From an uncultured Oscillospiraceae bacterium (GTDB lineage Bacteria; Bacillota; Clostridia; Oscillospirales; Oscillospiraceae), in contig CAJTWF010000006.1 of the NCBI GenBank assembly GCA_910579965.1, positions 1-64,000 of the forward strand: DNA of 64,000 bases. Direction: 5' to 3'. The notes under the pieces were generated by a model. The model worked only from the letters and a program-made list of their open reading frames with translations, was not told where the DNA came from and ran no database searches. How positions within the stretch are numbered: position 1 is the first letter of the stretch; every line of letters starts with the position of its first letter. The translations under genes and the position numbers were made by a program. Below, in pieces: positions 25,987 through 34,399 of this stretch.

Positions 25987-26913
25987 ATGTACAAATACAT
26001 CCTGAAGCGGCTGCTGACGCTGATCCCCGTGATCCTGGGGGTCATTCTGATTATTTTCCTCATCATGGACCTGACCCCCGGCGACCCCGCCCGGCTGGTG
26101 TTGGGCAATATGGCCTCCGAGGAGGCCCTGGAGAGCTTTCGCCAGGAGCAGGGGCTCAACGACCCCCTTCCGATCCGCTACGGCCGGTATGTGCTCAACA
26201 TCTGCCGGGGCGATCTGGGCGCGTCCTATAAGACCGGCCGCTCTGTGCTGACGGAGCTTCTGGACCGCTTCCCGGCCTCCATGCTCCTGGCCGCCTCCAG
26301 CATCATGTTCGCCCTGGTGATCTCCGTGCCCCTGGGCATTGTGTCCGCTGTCAAGCAGAACTCCATCTTTGACAACGTGAGCATGGTGGTGGCCCTGCTG
26401 GGCATTGCCATGCCGGCCTTCTGGCTGGGACTGATCGTGATTATCGCCTTCTCGCTGAACCTGAACTGGCTGCCTTCAGGCGGGTACGGTACCTTCAAGC
26501 ACCTGATCCTGCCCACCTTTACGGTGGGGGCCTCCTGCGCCGCCAACATCGCCCGCATCACCCGCTCCTCCATGCTGGAGATCATCCGGCAGGACTATAT
26601 GCGCACCGCCCGGGCCAAAGGCGTGAGCAAGATGACGGTGATTCTCCACCACGGCATGCGCAACTGCTGGATCCCCATCATCACGGTGGCCGGCCTCCAG
26701 TTCGGTACGCTGCTGGGGGGAATCGTCATCATTGAGAACGTGTTCGCCTGGCCCGGGGTGGGGAATTTCCTGCTGACCAGCATCACCTCCAAGGACACCC
26801 CCTGCGTGCTGGGCGCGATTGTCCTGTTCACGGTGGTGTTCAGCGTGGTCAATCTGGTGGTGGATATCATCTACGCCTTTGTGGACCCGCGCATCAAGGC
26901 GCAGTACAAATGA
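25987..26913 (+). CDS. Oligopeptide ABC transporter permease (DppB-like)
   Basis: A 308-residue membrane protein with six hydrophobic segments. It shows the family N-terminus (YILKRLLTLIPVILGVILI), the LTPGDPARL loop and the EAA loop (DYMRTARAKGVSKMTV) that contacts the ATPase. It forms the translocation pore with the next gene product. The start ATG is 6 bases after the CTGGTGAC segment; the ribosome site is modest. The stop is 21 bases before the next start. Confidence 0.93.
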   Translation: MYKYILKRLLTLIPVILGVILIIFLIMDLTPGDPARLVLGNMASEEALESFRQEQGLNDPLPIRYGRYVLNICRGDLGASYKTGRSVLTELLDRFPASMLLAASSIMFALVISVPLGIVSAVKQNSIFDNVSMVVALLGIAMPAFWLGLIVIIAFSLNLNWLPSGGYGTFKHLILPTFTVGASCAANIARITRSSMLEIIRQDYMRTARAKGVSKMTVILHHGMRNCWIPIITVAGLQFGTLLGGIVIIENVFAWPGVGNFLLTSITSKDTPCVLGAIVLFTVVFSVVNLVVDIIYAFVDPRIKAQYK

Positions 26914-26933
26914 CGGTAGGAGGAGGAACACCT

Positions 26934-27854
26934 ATGAAACAGAGTAAGACATCCGGCCTGTTCTCTCCCACCCAGGCGGAGCTGGACATACTGGCGAAAT
27001 ACAAAAAGCGCAGCGAGCTGGGCGAGATCTGGCGGCGGCTGCGGAAGAACAAGGCGGCCGTGCTGGGCCTTGTGCTGCTGTTCATCATCTTCATGTCCGC
27101 CCTCTTTGCGGACGTGCTCTATGATTACGAGACGGAGGTGGTCCTGCCCAACTACTCCTCCACCTTGATCGCGCCCTGTCTGGAGCACCCCCTGGGCACC
27201 GATGAGCTGGGGCGGGACGTGCTGGCCCGGATCGTCCACGGCTCCCGCCTGTCCCTGGAGATCGCCCTGCTCTCCACCGCCATCTCCCTGAGCGTGGGCG
27301 GGATCATCGGCGCCTACGCGGGCTACATCGGCGGCCGCTTTGACAGCGTGATGATGCGCATAATGGACATCTTCCTGGCCATCCCCAACATGCTGCTGGC
27401 CCTGGCCATCGTGGCGGCGCTGGGGCCCAACCTGATGAACCTGATTATCGCCATAGCGATATCCGACATCCCGCGCTTTGCCCGCATTCTCCGCTCCACG
27501 GTGCTGTCCATCAAGGACAACGACTTCGTGGAGGCCGCCCGGGCCGCCGGGGCAAAGCGATCCACCATCGTATTCCGGGAGGTCATCCCCAACTGTCTGG
27601 CGCCGCTGATCGTTCAGGCATCTATCGTCATGGCGGCGGCGATCATCCTGGCCGCCGGGCTGAGCTTTATCGGTCTGGGCGTACAGCCCCCGGCGCCGGA
27701 GTGGGGGGCCATGCTCTCCAGCGGGCGGGCGTACATCCGGGACTACCAGTACCTGGTTCTCTTCCCCGGACTGGCCATCGTGATTACGGTGCTGGCGTTC
27801 AACCTGCTGGGAGACGGCCTGCGGGACGCGCTGGATCCGCGGCTGAAGCAATAA
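26934..27854 (+). CDS. Oligopeptide ABC transporter permease (DppC-like)
   Basis: A 306-residue membrane protein. The ATG at 26934 is taken for its GGAGGAGG site; an overlapping ATG at 26910 lacks one. Signatures: a soluble N-terminal segment typical of DppC/OppC, HPLGTDELGRDVLAR, and the EAA loop DFVEAARAAGAKRSTI. It pairs with the DppB-like subunit. Confidence 0.93.
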   Translation: MKQSKTSGLFSPTQAELDILAKYKKRSELGEIWRRLRKNKAAVLGLVLLFIIFMSALFADVLYDYETEVVLPNYSSTLIAPCLEHPLGTDELGRDVLARIVHGSRLSLEIALLSTAISLSVGGIIGAYAGYIGGRFDSVMMRIMDIFLAIPNMLLALAIVAALGPNLMNLIIAIAISDIPRFARILRSTVLSIKDNDFVEAARAAGAKRSTIVFREVIPNCLAPLIVQASIVMAAAIILAAGLSFIGLGVQPPAPEWGAMLSSGRAYIRDYQYLVLFPGLAIVITVLAFNLLGDGLRDALDPRLKQ

Positions 27855-27867
27855 AGGAGGTGTGAGC

Positions 27868-28878
27868 ATGTCCAACGGCATTCCTGAGTTGAAGGTAGAG
27901 AACCTGGTGGTCCACTACCGCACGGAGGACGGTCTGGTCCGGGCGGTCAACGATGTGAGCTTTGAGGTGCAGCGGGGCGCCACCATGGGGCTGGTGGGCG
28001 AGACCGGCGCGGGCAAAACCACCACCGCCCTGGCCATGATGCGACTGATCCCCTCGCCGCCGGGCGAGATGGTCTCCGGCCGCATCCTCTTCGCGGGAAA
28101 GGACATCATGGAGTACAGCGAGAAGGAGATGGACAAGGTCCGCGGCGACACGGTGTCCATGGTCTTCCAGGACCCCATGACCTCCCTGAACCCGGTGCTG
28201 ACGGTGGGGGAGCAGATCGCGGAGGTGATTATGCTCCACCAGCATCTAAGCCGGGAGGAGGCCCGCCGGAAGACCTGCGAGATGCTGGAGCTGGTGGGCA
28301 TCCCCGGCGCCCGGGCGGAGGAGTATCCCCACCAGTTTTCCGGCGGCATGAAGCAGCGGGTGGTGATCGCCATTGCCCTGGCCTGCAACCCCCAGATCCT
28401 GATCGCCGACGAGCCCACCACCGCTCTGGACGTGACCATCCAGGCTCAGGTGCTGGAGATGATGCGCGGCCTGAAGAAGCAGTTCAGCACGGCCATGATT
28501 CTCATCACCCACGATCTGGGGGTGGTGGCGGACATCTGCGACATGGTGGCCATCATGTACGCCGGGCGGATCATCGAGTACGGCACCCTGGCGGACATCT
28601 TCGACGACTTCAAGCACCCCTACACAGAGGGCCTCTTCGGCTCCCTGCCCAACCTGCAAAAGCGCCACGAGAAGCTCAAGCCTATCAAGGGCCTGATGCC
28701 GGACCCGTGCAGCCTGCCCGAGGGCTGCTACTTCCATCCCCGCTGCAAGTACGCCACGGACGCGTGCAGGAAGATCCGTCCGGAGCGGACGTATCTGAGC
28801 GAGAACCACTATGTGGAGTGCCTGGCCTATCAGGAGGGTTCCGGGGTTACCCTGGGGGAGGAGGCGTCCCATGAGTGA
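27868..28878 (+). CDS. Oligopeptide ABC transporter ATPase (DppD-like)
   Basis: A 336-residue ATPase. The ATG at 27868 sits 7 bases after AAAGGAGG; a GTG at 27862 is too close to the site. Walker A GETGAGKTT, signature FSGGMKQRV, Walker B ILIADEPTTALD and the switch His in ITHDLGVV are all intact. The C-terminal extension has the Cys-containing oligopeptide-transport region (ending with CYFHPRCKYATDAC) that may hold an iron-sulfur cluster. Its stop overlaps the next start (ATGAGTGA). Confidence 0.93.
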   Translation: MSNGIPELKVENLVVHYRTEDGLVRAVNDVSFEVQRGATMGLVGETGAGKTTTALAMMRLIPSPPGEMVSGRILFAGKDIMEYSEKEMDKVRGDTVSMVFQDPMTSLNPVLTVGEQIAEVIMLHQHLSREEARRKTCEMLELVGIPGARAEEYPHQFSGGMKQRVVIAIALACNPQILIADEPTTALDVTIQAQVLEMMRGLKKQFSTAMILITHDLGVVADICDMVAIMYAGRIIEYGTLADIFDDFKHPYTEGLFGSLPNLQKRHEKLKPIKGLMPDPCSLPEGCYFHPRCKYATDACRKIRPERTYLSENHYVECLAYQEGSGVTLGEEASHE

Positions 28879-29824
28879 GAAGATCCTGGTGGTAAAGCAC
28901 CTCGTCAAATATTTTAAAAACCGGAGCGGGACCCTCCACGCGGTGGACAACGTGTCCTTTTCCATCGACCGGGGCAAGACGCTGGGTATCGTGGGCGAGA
29001 GCGGCTGCGGCAAGTCCACCACCGGACGGTGCATCCTGCGCCTCCACGAGCCCACCTCCGGGGAGGTCCTGTTCAACGGCAGGGACATCCTGACCTTGCG
29101 CCCGGCGGAGCTGCGCCAGGCCCGGGCGGATATGCAGATCATTTTCCAGGACCCCTTCGCGTCCTTGAACCCCCGGAAGACTGTCAGCGAGCTCATCGGG
29201 GAGCCCTTGCGCCTCCACGGCCGCTACCGCTCCAATTTAGAGCGGGACGTGCGGGTCCTGCGGCTGATGGAGACCGTGGGGCTGGCGCCCCGGTTCGTCA
29301 ACTCCTACCCTCACGAGCTGGACGGCGGCCGCCGCCAGCGCATCGGCATCGCCCGGGCCCTGGCCCTGGAGCCGAAGTTCATCGTCTGCGATGAGCCCGT
29401 GTCCGCTTTGGACGTGTCCATCCAGGCCCAGATTCTGAACCTGCTCAAGGAGCTGCAGGAGAACATGGGGCTGACCTATATTTTCATCACTCACGATTTG
29501 AGCGTGGTCAACTACTTTTCTGACGATATCCTGGTCATGTACCTGGGGAAAATGATGGAGAAGGCCCCGTCGGAGAAGCTGTTTGACAACCCGCTCCACC
29601 CCTACACAAAGGCCCTGCTCTCCGCCATTCCCATTCCCAGCATCCACAACCGCCCGGAGCGGATCATCCTGCCCGGGGAGATCACCTCTCCCATCGACCC
29701 GCCCGAAGGCTGCCGGTTCGCCCAGCGGTGCGCCTACTGTACCGACAAGTGCCTGCGGGAGACGCCGCCCTATGTGGAGGCGGAGCCGGACCACTTTGTG
29801 GCCTGCCACCTGTGTCAAGGCTGA
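28871..29824 (+). CDS. Oligopeptide ABC transporter ATPase (DppF-like)
   Basis: A 317-residue ATPase that begins within the preceding stop region. Walker A GESGCGKSTTG, Walker B FIVCDEPVSALD and the switch His (FITHDLSVV) are present. The ABC signature reads ELDGGRRQRI, so the usual Ser of LSGGQ is replaced by Asp. The C-terminus carries the four-Cys oligopeptide region (RFAQRCAYCTDKC). It ends 10 bases before the next promoter, closing the importer operon. Confidence 0.92.
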   Translation: MSEKILVVKHLVKYFKNRSGTLHAVDNVSFSIDRGKTLGIVGESGCGKSTTGRCILRLHEPTSGEVLFNGRDILTLRPAELRQARADMQIIFQDPFASLNPRKTVSELIGEPLRLHGRYRSNLERDVRVLRLMETVGLAPRFVNSYPHELDGGRRQRIGIARALALEPKFIVCDEPVSALDVSIQAQILNLLKELQENMGLTYIFITHDLSVVNYFSDDILVMYLGKMMEKAPSEKLFDNPLHPYTKALLSAIPIPSIHNRPERIILPGEITSPIDPPEGCRFAQRCAYCTDKCLRETPPYVEAEPDHFVACHLCQG

Positions 29825-29833
29825 AATTGCCGG

Positions 29834-29861
29834 TTGACATTTCACCGGTATCTGGTATAAT
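29834..29861 (+). promoter_or_regulatory. eut operon promoter
   Basis: Perfect TTGACA (29834-29839) and perfect TATAAT (29856-29861), 16 bases apart. Such a strong promoter followed by a terminator fits control at the level of antitermination. Confidence 0.85.
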
Positions 29862-29878
29862 AAACATATAATAATGCT

Positions 29879-29957
29879 TCATACAACAGGGTATGATGAG
29901 ACGGCAAAATAGCCCAAAACAAAGGCCTTTCTTTGTTTTGGGCTATTATTGTTTTTT
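29879..29957 (+). promoter_or_regulatory. ANTAR-type antitermination leader 2 (eut operon)
   Basis: P1: TCATAC (29879-29884), loop AACAGG, GTATGA, identical in stem length and loop to P1 of leader 1. P2 is weaker: GGC (29903-29905), loop AAAATA, GCC. P2 overlaps the 5-prime arm of a long terminator (17-bp stem between 29908 and 29947), followed by a TTTTTT run (29952-29957). Read-through would need ANTAR protein binding. The eutA start follows 13 bases later. Confidence 0.82.
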
Positions 29958-29970
29958 CAGGGAGGACAGC

Positions 29971-31410
29971 ATGGACGATACGAAGCTGTACAGCGTGGGC
30001 ATTGATATCGGCACCTCCACCTCCCAGGTGATTTTCAGCCGCCTGACGGTGGCGAACCGGGCGGGACGCTGCTCCGTGCCGTTCGTTGAGATCGTGGACA
30101 AAGAAGTGATCTACCGCAGCCCCATCCACCGCACCCCCATGCTGAACCCCTGGACCATCGACGGCGAGGCCCTGCGGACGCTGGTGGCGGAGGAGTACGC
30201 CGCCTGCGGCCTCCGGCCGGACCAGCTGGCCACCGGCGCGGTCATCATCACCGGCGAGGCCGCCCGCAAGAGGAATGCGGCCCTGGTCCTGGAGCGGTTG
30301 AGCGGTCTGGCGGGGGACTTTGTGGTGGAGACGGCCGGCCCGGATCTGGAGTCCGCCATCGCGGGCCGGGGCAGCGGTGCCCAACGCTTCTCCGAGGAGA
30401 CCGGCGCCGCGGTGGTCAATCTGGACATCGGCGGCGGCACCACCAACGCGGCCCTCTTTCTGGCCGGGGAGCTGGCCGCTTGGGGGTGTCTGGACATCGG
30501 CGGCCGGCAGGTGGAGGTGTCCGCTGACGGCACCGTCCGCGCCGTCAGCGTCGGCGCACAGAGGATCATCCGGGCCCGCCGCCTGCCCATCCGGGAAGGC
30601 GAGAAAGCGGATCGGGCGGCCCTGGAGGCGCTGTGCGACGGGATGAACGAGCTGTTGGAGCAGCTCACGGGCCTGCTCCCGCCCTCGCCCCTGCTGGAGG
30701 AGATCGCCTCCCCTGGGTCCACAAAATTTGCCGCGCCTCCTGGCGCGGACATCCGGTACATCTGCTTCTCTGGCGGCGTGGCGGACTGCGTCTACGCCCC
30801 TGCGGAGGATGATTTCGCCTACGGCGATATCGGCGTACTGCTGGGCAGGGCCATCCGGCGGGGACGGCTGCTGCGGGACTTCCGGGTGGCGGAGGCCGCG
30901 GAGACCATCCGCGCCACGGTCATCGGGGCGGGCAGCTATACCACCACCATCTCCGGCAGCACCATCTCCTACGCCGAGGACCTGTTCCCGCTGAAAAACA
31001 TCCCCCTGCTGCGCCTGAACGAGGGGGAGGAGGCGGCCTGCTGGTCCGGGGACGGCGGGGCGCTGTTGGAGCGGGTCCGCTGGTTCCTGGCCCAGAGCGA
31101 CGCGGACCTGGCGGCGCTGGCCATCCAGGGCCGGAGGGACCCGGAGTACGCCGCGCTCCGCCGCTTGGCGGAGACCCTGGCGGGGACCCTGGACCGGACG
31201 CTGCCGGAGGGCGCGCCGCTGCTGGTCATTGTCCGGCGGGATATGGCCAAGGCCCTGGGCCAGCGGCTGGCGGCGCTGCTGGGGGCGCGGCGGCCGGTGG
31301 CGGTGCTGGATGGGATCAGCGCGGACCAGGGGACCTTCATCGACCTGGGCCGGCCGGTGATGGACGGCATGGCCCTGCCCGTGGTGGTCAAGACGCTGCT
31401 GTTTGGCTGA
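29971..31410 (+). CDS. eutA: EutA, ethanolamine ammonia-lyase reactivase
   Basis: A 479-residue protein with a GGGAGGA site. It has an actin/Hsp70-like ATPase fold: phosphate-1 loop GIDIGTSTSQV near residue 10 and phosphate-2 loop NLDIGGGTTNAA near residue 155, with the C-terminal half holding IRATVIGAGSYTT typical of EutA. EutA releases damaged cobalamin from EutBC in exchange for fresh adenosylcobalamin, using ATP. It is the first gene of the microcompartment operon and directly follows the antitermination leader. Confidence 0.93.
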   Translation: MDDTKLYSVGIDIGTSTSQVIFSRLTVANRAGRCSVPFVEIVDKEVIYRSPIHRTPMLNPWTIDGEALRTLVAEEYAACGLRPDQLATGAVIITGEAARKRNAALVLERLSGLAGDFVVETAGPDLESAIAGRGSGAQRFSEETGAAVVNLDIGGGTTNAALFLAGELAAWGCLDIGGRQVEVSADGTVRAVSVGAQRIIRARRLPIREGEKADRAALEALCDGMNELLEQLTGLLPPSPLLEEIASPGSTKFAAPPGADIRYICFSGGVADCVYAPAEDDFAYGDIGVLLGRAIRRGRLLRDFRVAEAAETIRATVIGAGSYTTTISGSTISYAEDLFPLKNIPLLRLNEGEEAACWSGDGGALLERVRWFLAQSDADLAALAIQGRRDPEYAALRRLAETLAGTLDRTLPEGAPLLVIVRRDMAKALGQRLAALLGARRPVAVLDGISADQGTFIDLGRPVMDGMALPVVVKTLLFG

Positions 31411-31455
31411 CGGCGCTTTTCAGAGACAGAAACGTGAAGGAGGGAGACGCGGGCT

Positions 31456-32829
31456 ATGGCGTACCAAACGCTGCTGTCTGGGCAGGTATTTCAATTTGCC
31501 TCAGTCGGCGAGGTCCTGGCGAAGGCCAGCGAGGAAAAATCCGGAGACATCCTGGCGGGCGTGGCCGCCAGGTCCGATATGGAGCGGGTGGCGGCCAAGG
31601 AGGTTCTGGCCGGCATGACGCTCCAGGAGCTGTACGAGCACCCGGCCGCGCCCTATGAGCAGGACGAGGTCACCCGCATCAACCTGGACGGGCTCAACCG
31701 GAGCATCTACCAGAAAATCCAGGGCTGGACGGTGAGCGACCTGCGGGAGTGGCTGCTGCGCTATGAGACGGACGGAGAGGATATCCGCCGCCTGTCCCGG
31801 GGGCTGTCCGCAGAGATGGTGGCGGCAGTGTGCAAGCTCATGAGCAACCTGGATCTGGTCTACGCGGCCCAGAAGATCCGGGTGACGGCCCACTGCAACA
31901 CCACCGTGGGAGAGCGGGGGATCATGGGCACCCGCCTCCAGCCCAACCACACCACCGATGATGTGGCGGGGATCACCGCCTCTCTGTTCGAGGGGCTGAG
32001 CTACGGCTGTGGGGACGTGCTCATCGGGCTCAACCCCTCCGGCGGATCGGCGGCCTCCCTGGGGGAGGTGCTCCGCCGCTTTGACGAGGTGAAAAACGAG
32101 TTCGAAATCCCCACCCAGATCTGTGTGCTGGGCCACATCAGCACCCAGATGGAGGCGGTGCGGCAGGGGGCCCCCTGCGACATGATCTTCCAGTCCATCG
32201 CCGGCAGCGAGAAGGGCAACCGGGCCTTCGGCTTCTCGGCGGAGACGGTGGAGGAGGCCCGGCAGCTCATAGTGCGGCAGGGCACCTCCACGGGGCCCAA
32301 CGTCCTCTACTTTGAGACCGGCCAGGGCAGTGAGCTGTCCTCCGACGCCCACTGGGGGGCGGATCAGGTGACCATGGAGGCCCGGTGCTACGGCTTTGCC
32401 CGCCACTTCGCCCCCTTTATGGTCAACACCGTGGTGGGATTCATCGGCCCGGAGTACCTCTACGACGCCAAGCAGGTGGCCCGCGCGGGTCTGGAGGACC
32501 ACTTCATGGCCAAGCTCACCGGGATCCCCATGGGGTGCGACTGCTGCTACACCAACCACATGCTGGCGGACCAGAACGACATCGAGAGCCTGGCTCTGCT
32601 GCTGGGCGCGGCGGGGGCCAACTACATACTGGGCGTACCGGCGGGAGACGACATTATGCTCAACTATCAGACCAACGCCTACCACGACATCTGCACCATC
32701 CGGGAGATCCTCGGCCTGCACCCCATCCCCGCCTTTGAGCGATGGCTGGAGCGGATGGGGATCATGGAGAACGGCCGCCTGACGGAGCGGGCCGGCGACC
32801 CGACAATCTTTACCAAGGGGAGGTGGTAA
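31456..32829 (+). CDS. eutB: Ethanolamine ammonia-lyase large subunit
   Basis: A 457-residue protein of normal EutB length with an AAGGAGGGAGA site. The TIM-barrel catalytic subunit is recognised by long conserved blocks, including the MGTRLQPNHTTDD segment, GLNPSGGS, GQGSELSSDAH and GIPMGCDCCYTNH. With EutC and adenosylcobalamin it converts ethanolamine to acetaldehyde and ammonia inside the microcompartment. It sits between eutA and eutC as in most Firmicutes loci. Confidence 0.97.
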   Translation: MAYQTLLSGQVFQFASVGEVLAKASEEKSGDILAGVAARSDMERVAAKEVLAGMTLQELYEHPAAPYEQDEVTRINLDGLNRSIYQKIQGWTVSDLREWLLRYETDGEDIRRLSRGLSAEMVAAVCKLMSNLDLVYAAQKIRVTAHCNTTVGERGIMGTRLQPNHTTDDVAGITASLFEGLSYGCGDVLIGLNPSGGSAASLGEVLRRFDEVKNEFEIPTQICVLGHISTQMEAVRQGAPCDMIFQSIAGSEKGNRAFGFSAETVEEARQLIVRQGTSTGPNVLYFETGQGSELSSDAHWGADQVTMEARCYGFARHFAPFMVNTVVGFIGPEYLYDAKQVARAGLEDHFMAKLTGIPMGCDCCYTNHMLADQNDIESLALLLGAAGANYILGVPAGDDIMLNYQTNAYHDICTIREILGLHPIPAFERWLERMGIMENGRLTERAGDPTIFTKGRW

Positions 32830-32833
32830 GAGG

Positions 32834-33700
32834 ATGCTGTCCGAGAAGGAGATCGACCAGATCGCCCAGCTGGTTTTACAGGAGTTGGCGGGCGCCCCGC
32901 CGGAGCGCCCCGTCGGAGCGCCGGAGATGGAGACGGCCCCGGTAATGGAGGACTGGCGCTCCCCCGGGAGCAGGGCCGTCCCCCTGCTGGACCACCCGGA
33001 GGACCCGGACGCCCTGCGCCGGATGATGGGGCGGACCACCGCCCGCATCGGCGTGGGCCGGGCGGGGCCGCGGCTGAAGACCAGGACCATGCTGACCCTG
33101 CGGGCGGACCACGCGGCCGCCAAGGACGCGGTGTTCCAGGAGATCGGCCCGTCCCTGGTGGAGAGCCTGGGCCTGCTGCCGGTGGTCACCCGCTGCGGGG
33201 ACAAAAACATATTTCTCACCCGGCCGGATCTGGGCCGGAGCTTTGACGAGGAGAACCAGCAGCGGATCCGGCAGGGCTGTCCGGCCCATCCGGACGTGCA
33301 GCTGATCGTCAGCGACGGCCTGTCCTCCTCCGCCATTGCCGCCAACGCCGGGCGCATTCTCCCGGTGGTGGCCGACGGGCTGCGGGAGAGGGGGCTCCGG
33401 GTGGGCAGGCCCCTGTTTGTTCGCTACGGACGGGTGGCCGCCCAGGACCAGATCGCCCAGCTGCTGGACGCGAAGGTGGTATGCACCTTCATCGGGGAGA
33501 GGCCGGGGCTGGCCACCGCCGAAAGTATGAGCGCCTACATCGCCTACCGGGCCACGGTGGGCATGCCGGAGGCCCGGCGGACCGTGGTGTCCAACATCCA
33601 CAGGGACGGGATCCCCGCCGTGGAGGCGGGGGCGTATATTGTGGATCTGATCGCGCTGATCCTGGAGAAGGGGGCCAGCGGCGTGGAGCTGAAAAAATAG
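32834..33700 (+). CDS. eutC: Ethanolamine ammonia-lyase small subunit
   Basis: A 288-residue protein starting 4 bases after eutB (GGGGAGGTGGTAAGAGG site). The short N-terminal helix (LSEKEIDQIAQLVLQEL) followed by a flexible Ala/Pro/Glu linker is the kind of signal that directs EutBC into the compartment. The core has VGRAGPRLKTRTML, DGLSSSAI and the cobalamin-binding FIGERPGLATAESMS region. EutC completes the B12 site of EutB. Confidence 0.96.
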   Translation: MLSEKEIDQIAQLVLQELAGAPPERPVGAPEMETAPVMEDWRSPGSRAVPLLDHPEDPDALRRMMGRTTARIGVGRAGPRLKTRTMLTLRADHAAAKDAVFQEIGPSLVESLGLLPVVTRCGDKNIFLTRPDLGRSFDEENQQRIRQGCPAHPDVQLIVSDGLSSSAIAANAGRILPVVADGLRERGLRVGRPLFVRYGRVAAQDQIAQLLDAKVVCTFIGERPGLATAESMSAYIAYRATVGMPEARRTVVSNIHRDGIPAVEAGAYIVDLIALILEKGASGVELKK

Positions 33701-33711
33701 GGGGTGTCCGT

Positions 33712-34362
33712 GTGCCAAGGCCAATTCCCATCAATGTGCTCAGTGTGCGCATCCTGCCCAACGCGGATCCCGCCCTTCTGGCCAGTCTGGCGGTCCGGCC
33801 CGGCCACCGTAGCCTGGGGATCTTCACCACCGACTGCGACGACGCCTCCTATGCCGCCCTGGACGAGGCCACCAAGAAGGCGGACGTGGCGGTGGCCTAC
33901 GCCAGCAGCATGTACGGCGGAGCGAAAAACGCCTCCACAGCCCTGGCGGGGGAGTTCATCGGCATCCTGTCCGCCCCCTGCCCGGAGGACGTGCGTAGCG
34001 GCCTGGCCGCCGCCGTCGCCTACCTGGAGGGCGGGGCCTGCTTTTACGCTGCGGATGGGGACGGCGCGGTGGTCTACTTCGCCCACTGCATCTCCCGCAC
34101 CGGCTCCTACCTGTCCGGCCTGGCGGGCGTGCCGGAGGGAACCGCCATGGCCTACCTGATCGCGCCGCCCCTGGAGGCGGCAGTGGGACTGGACGCGGCA
34201 CTGAAGGCCGCCGACGTGGAGCTGAAGGTGTTCTATGGCCCACCCACGGCCACCAACTTTGCTGGCGGCCTGCTCACCGGCCTGCAGGCGGCCTGTCAGG
34301 CCGCCTGCGACACCTTCGCCGCAACAGTTCAGGAGATCGCAGCCTCCCCGTTAACCTACTAA
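33712..34362 (+). CDS. eutL: EutL, trimeric shell protein
   Basis: A 216-residue protein starting at GTG 33712 behind GGGGGTG. Its length and the blocks ATKKADVAVAYASSMYGGAK and GDGAVVYFAHCISRTGSYLS identify EutL, a tandem-BMC-domain trimer with gated pores and a reported ethanolamine-binding pocket. The start is confirmed by the EutL-like RPIPINVLSVRIL opening. It is the facet tile thought to admit large cofactors. Confidence 0.94.
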   Translation: MPRPIPINVLSVRILPNADPALLASLAVRPGHRSLGIFTTDCDDASYAALDEATKKADVAVAYASSMYGGAKNASTALAGEFIGILSAPCPEDVRSGLAAAVAYLEGGACFYAADGDGAVVYFAHCISRTGSYLSGLAGVPEGTAMAYLIAPPLEAAVGLDAALKAADVELKVFYGPPTATNFAGGLLTGLQAACQAACDTFAATVQEIAASPLTY

Positions 34363-34399
34363 TCGAACCATTTCGCCGGCCCCGGCACAGGGGGCGGCC

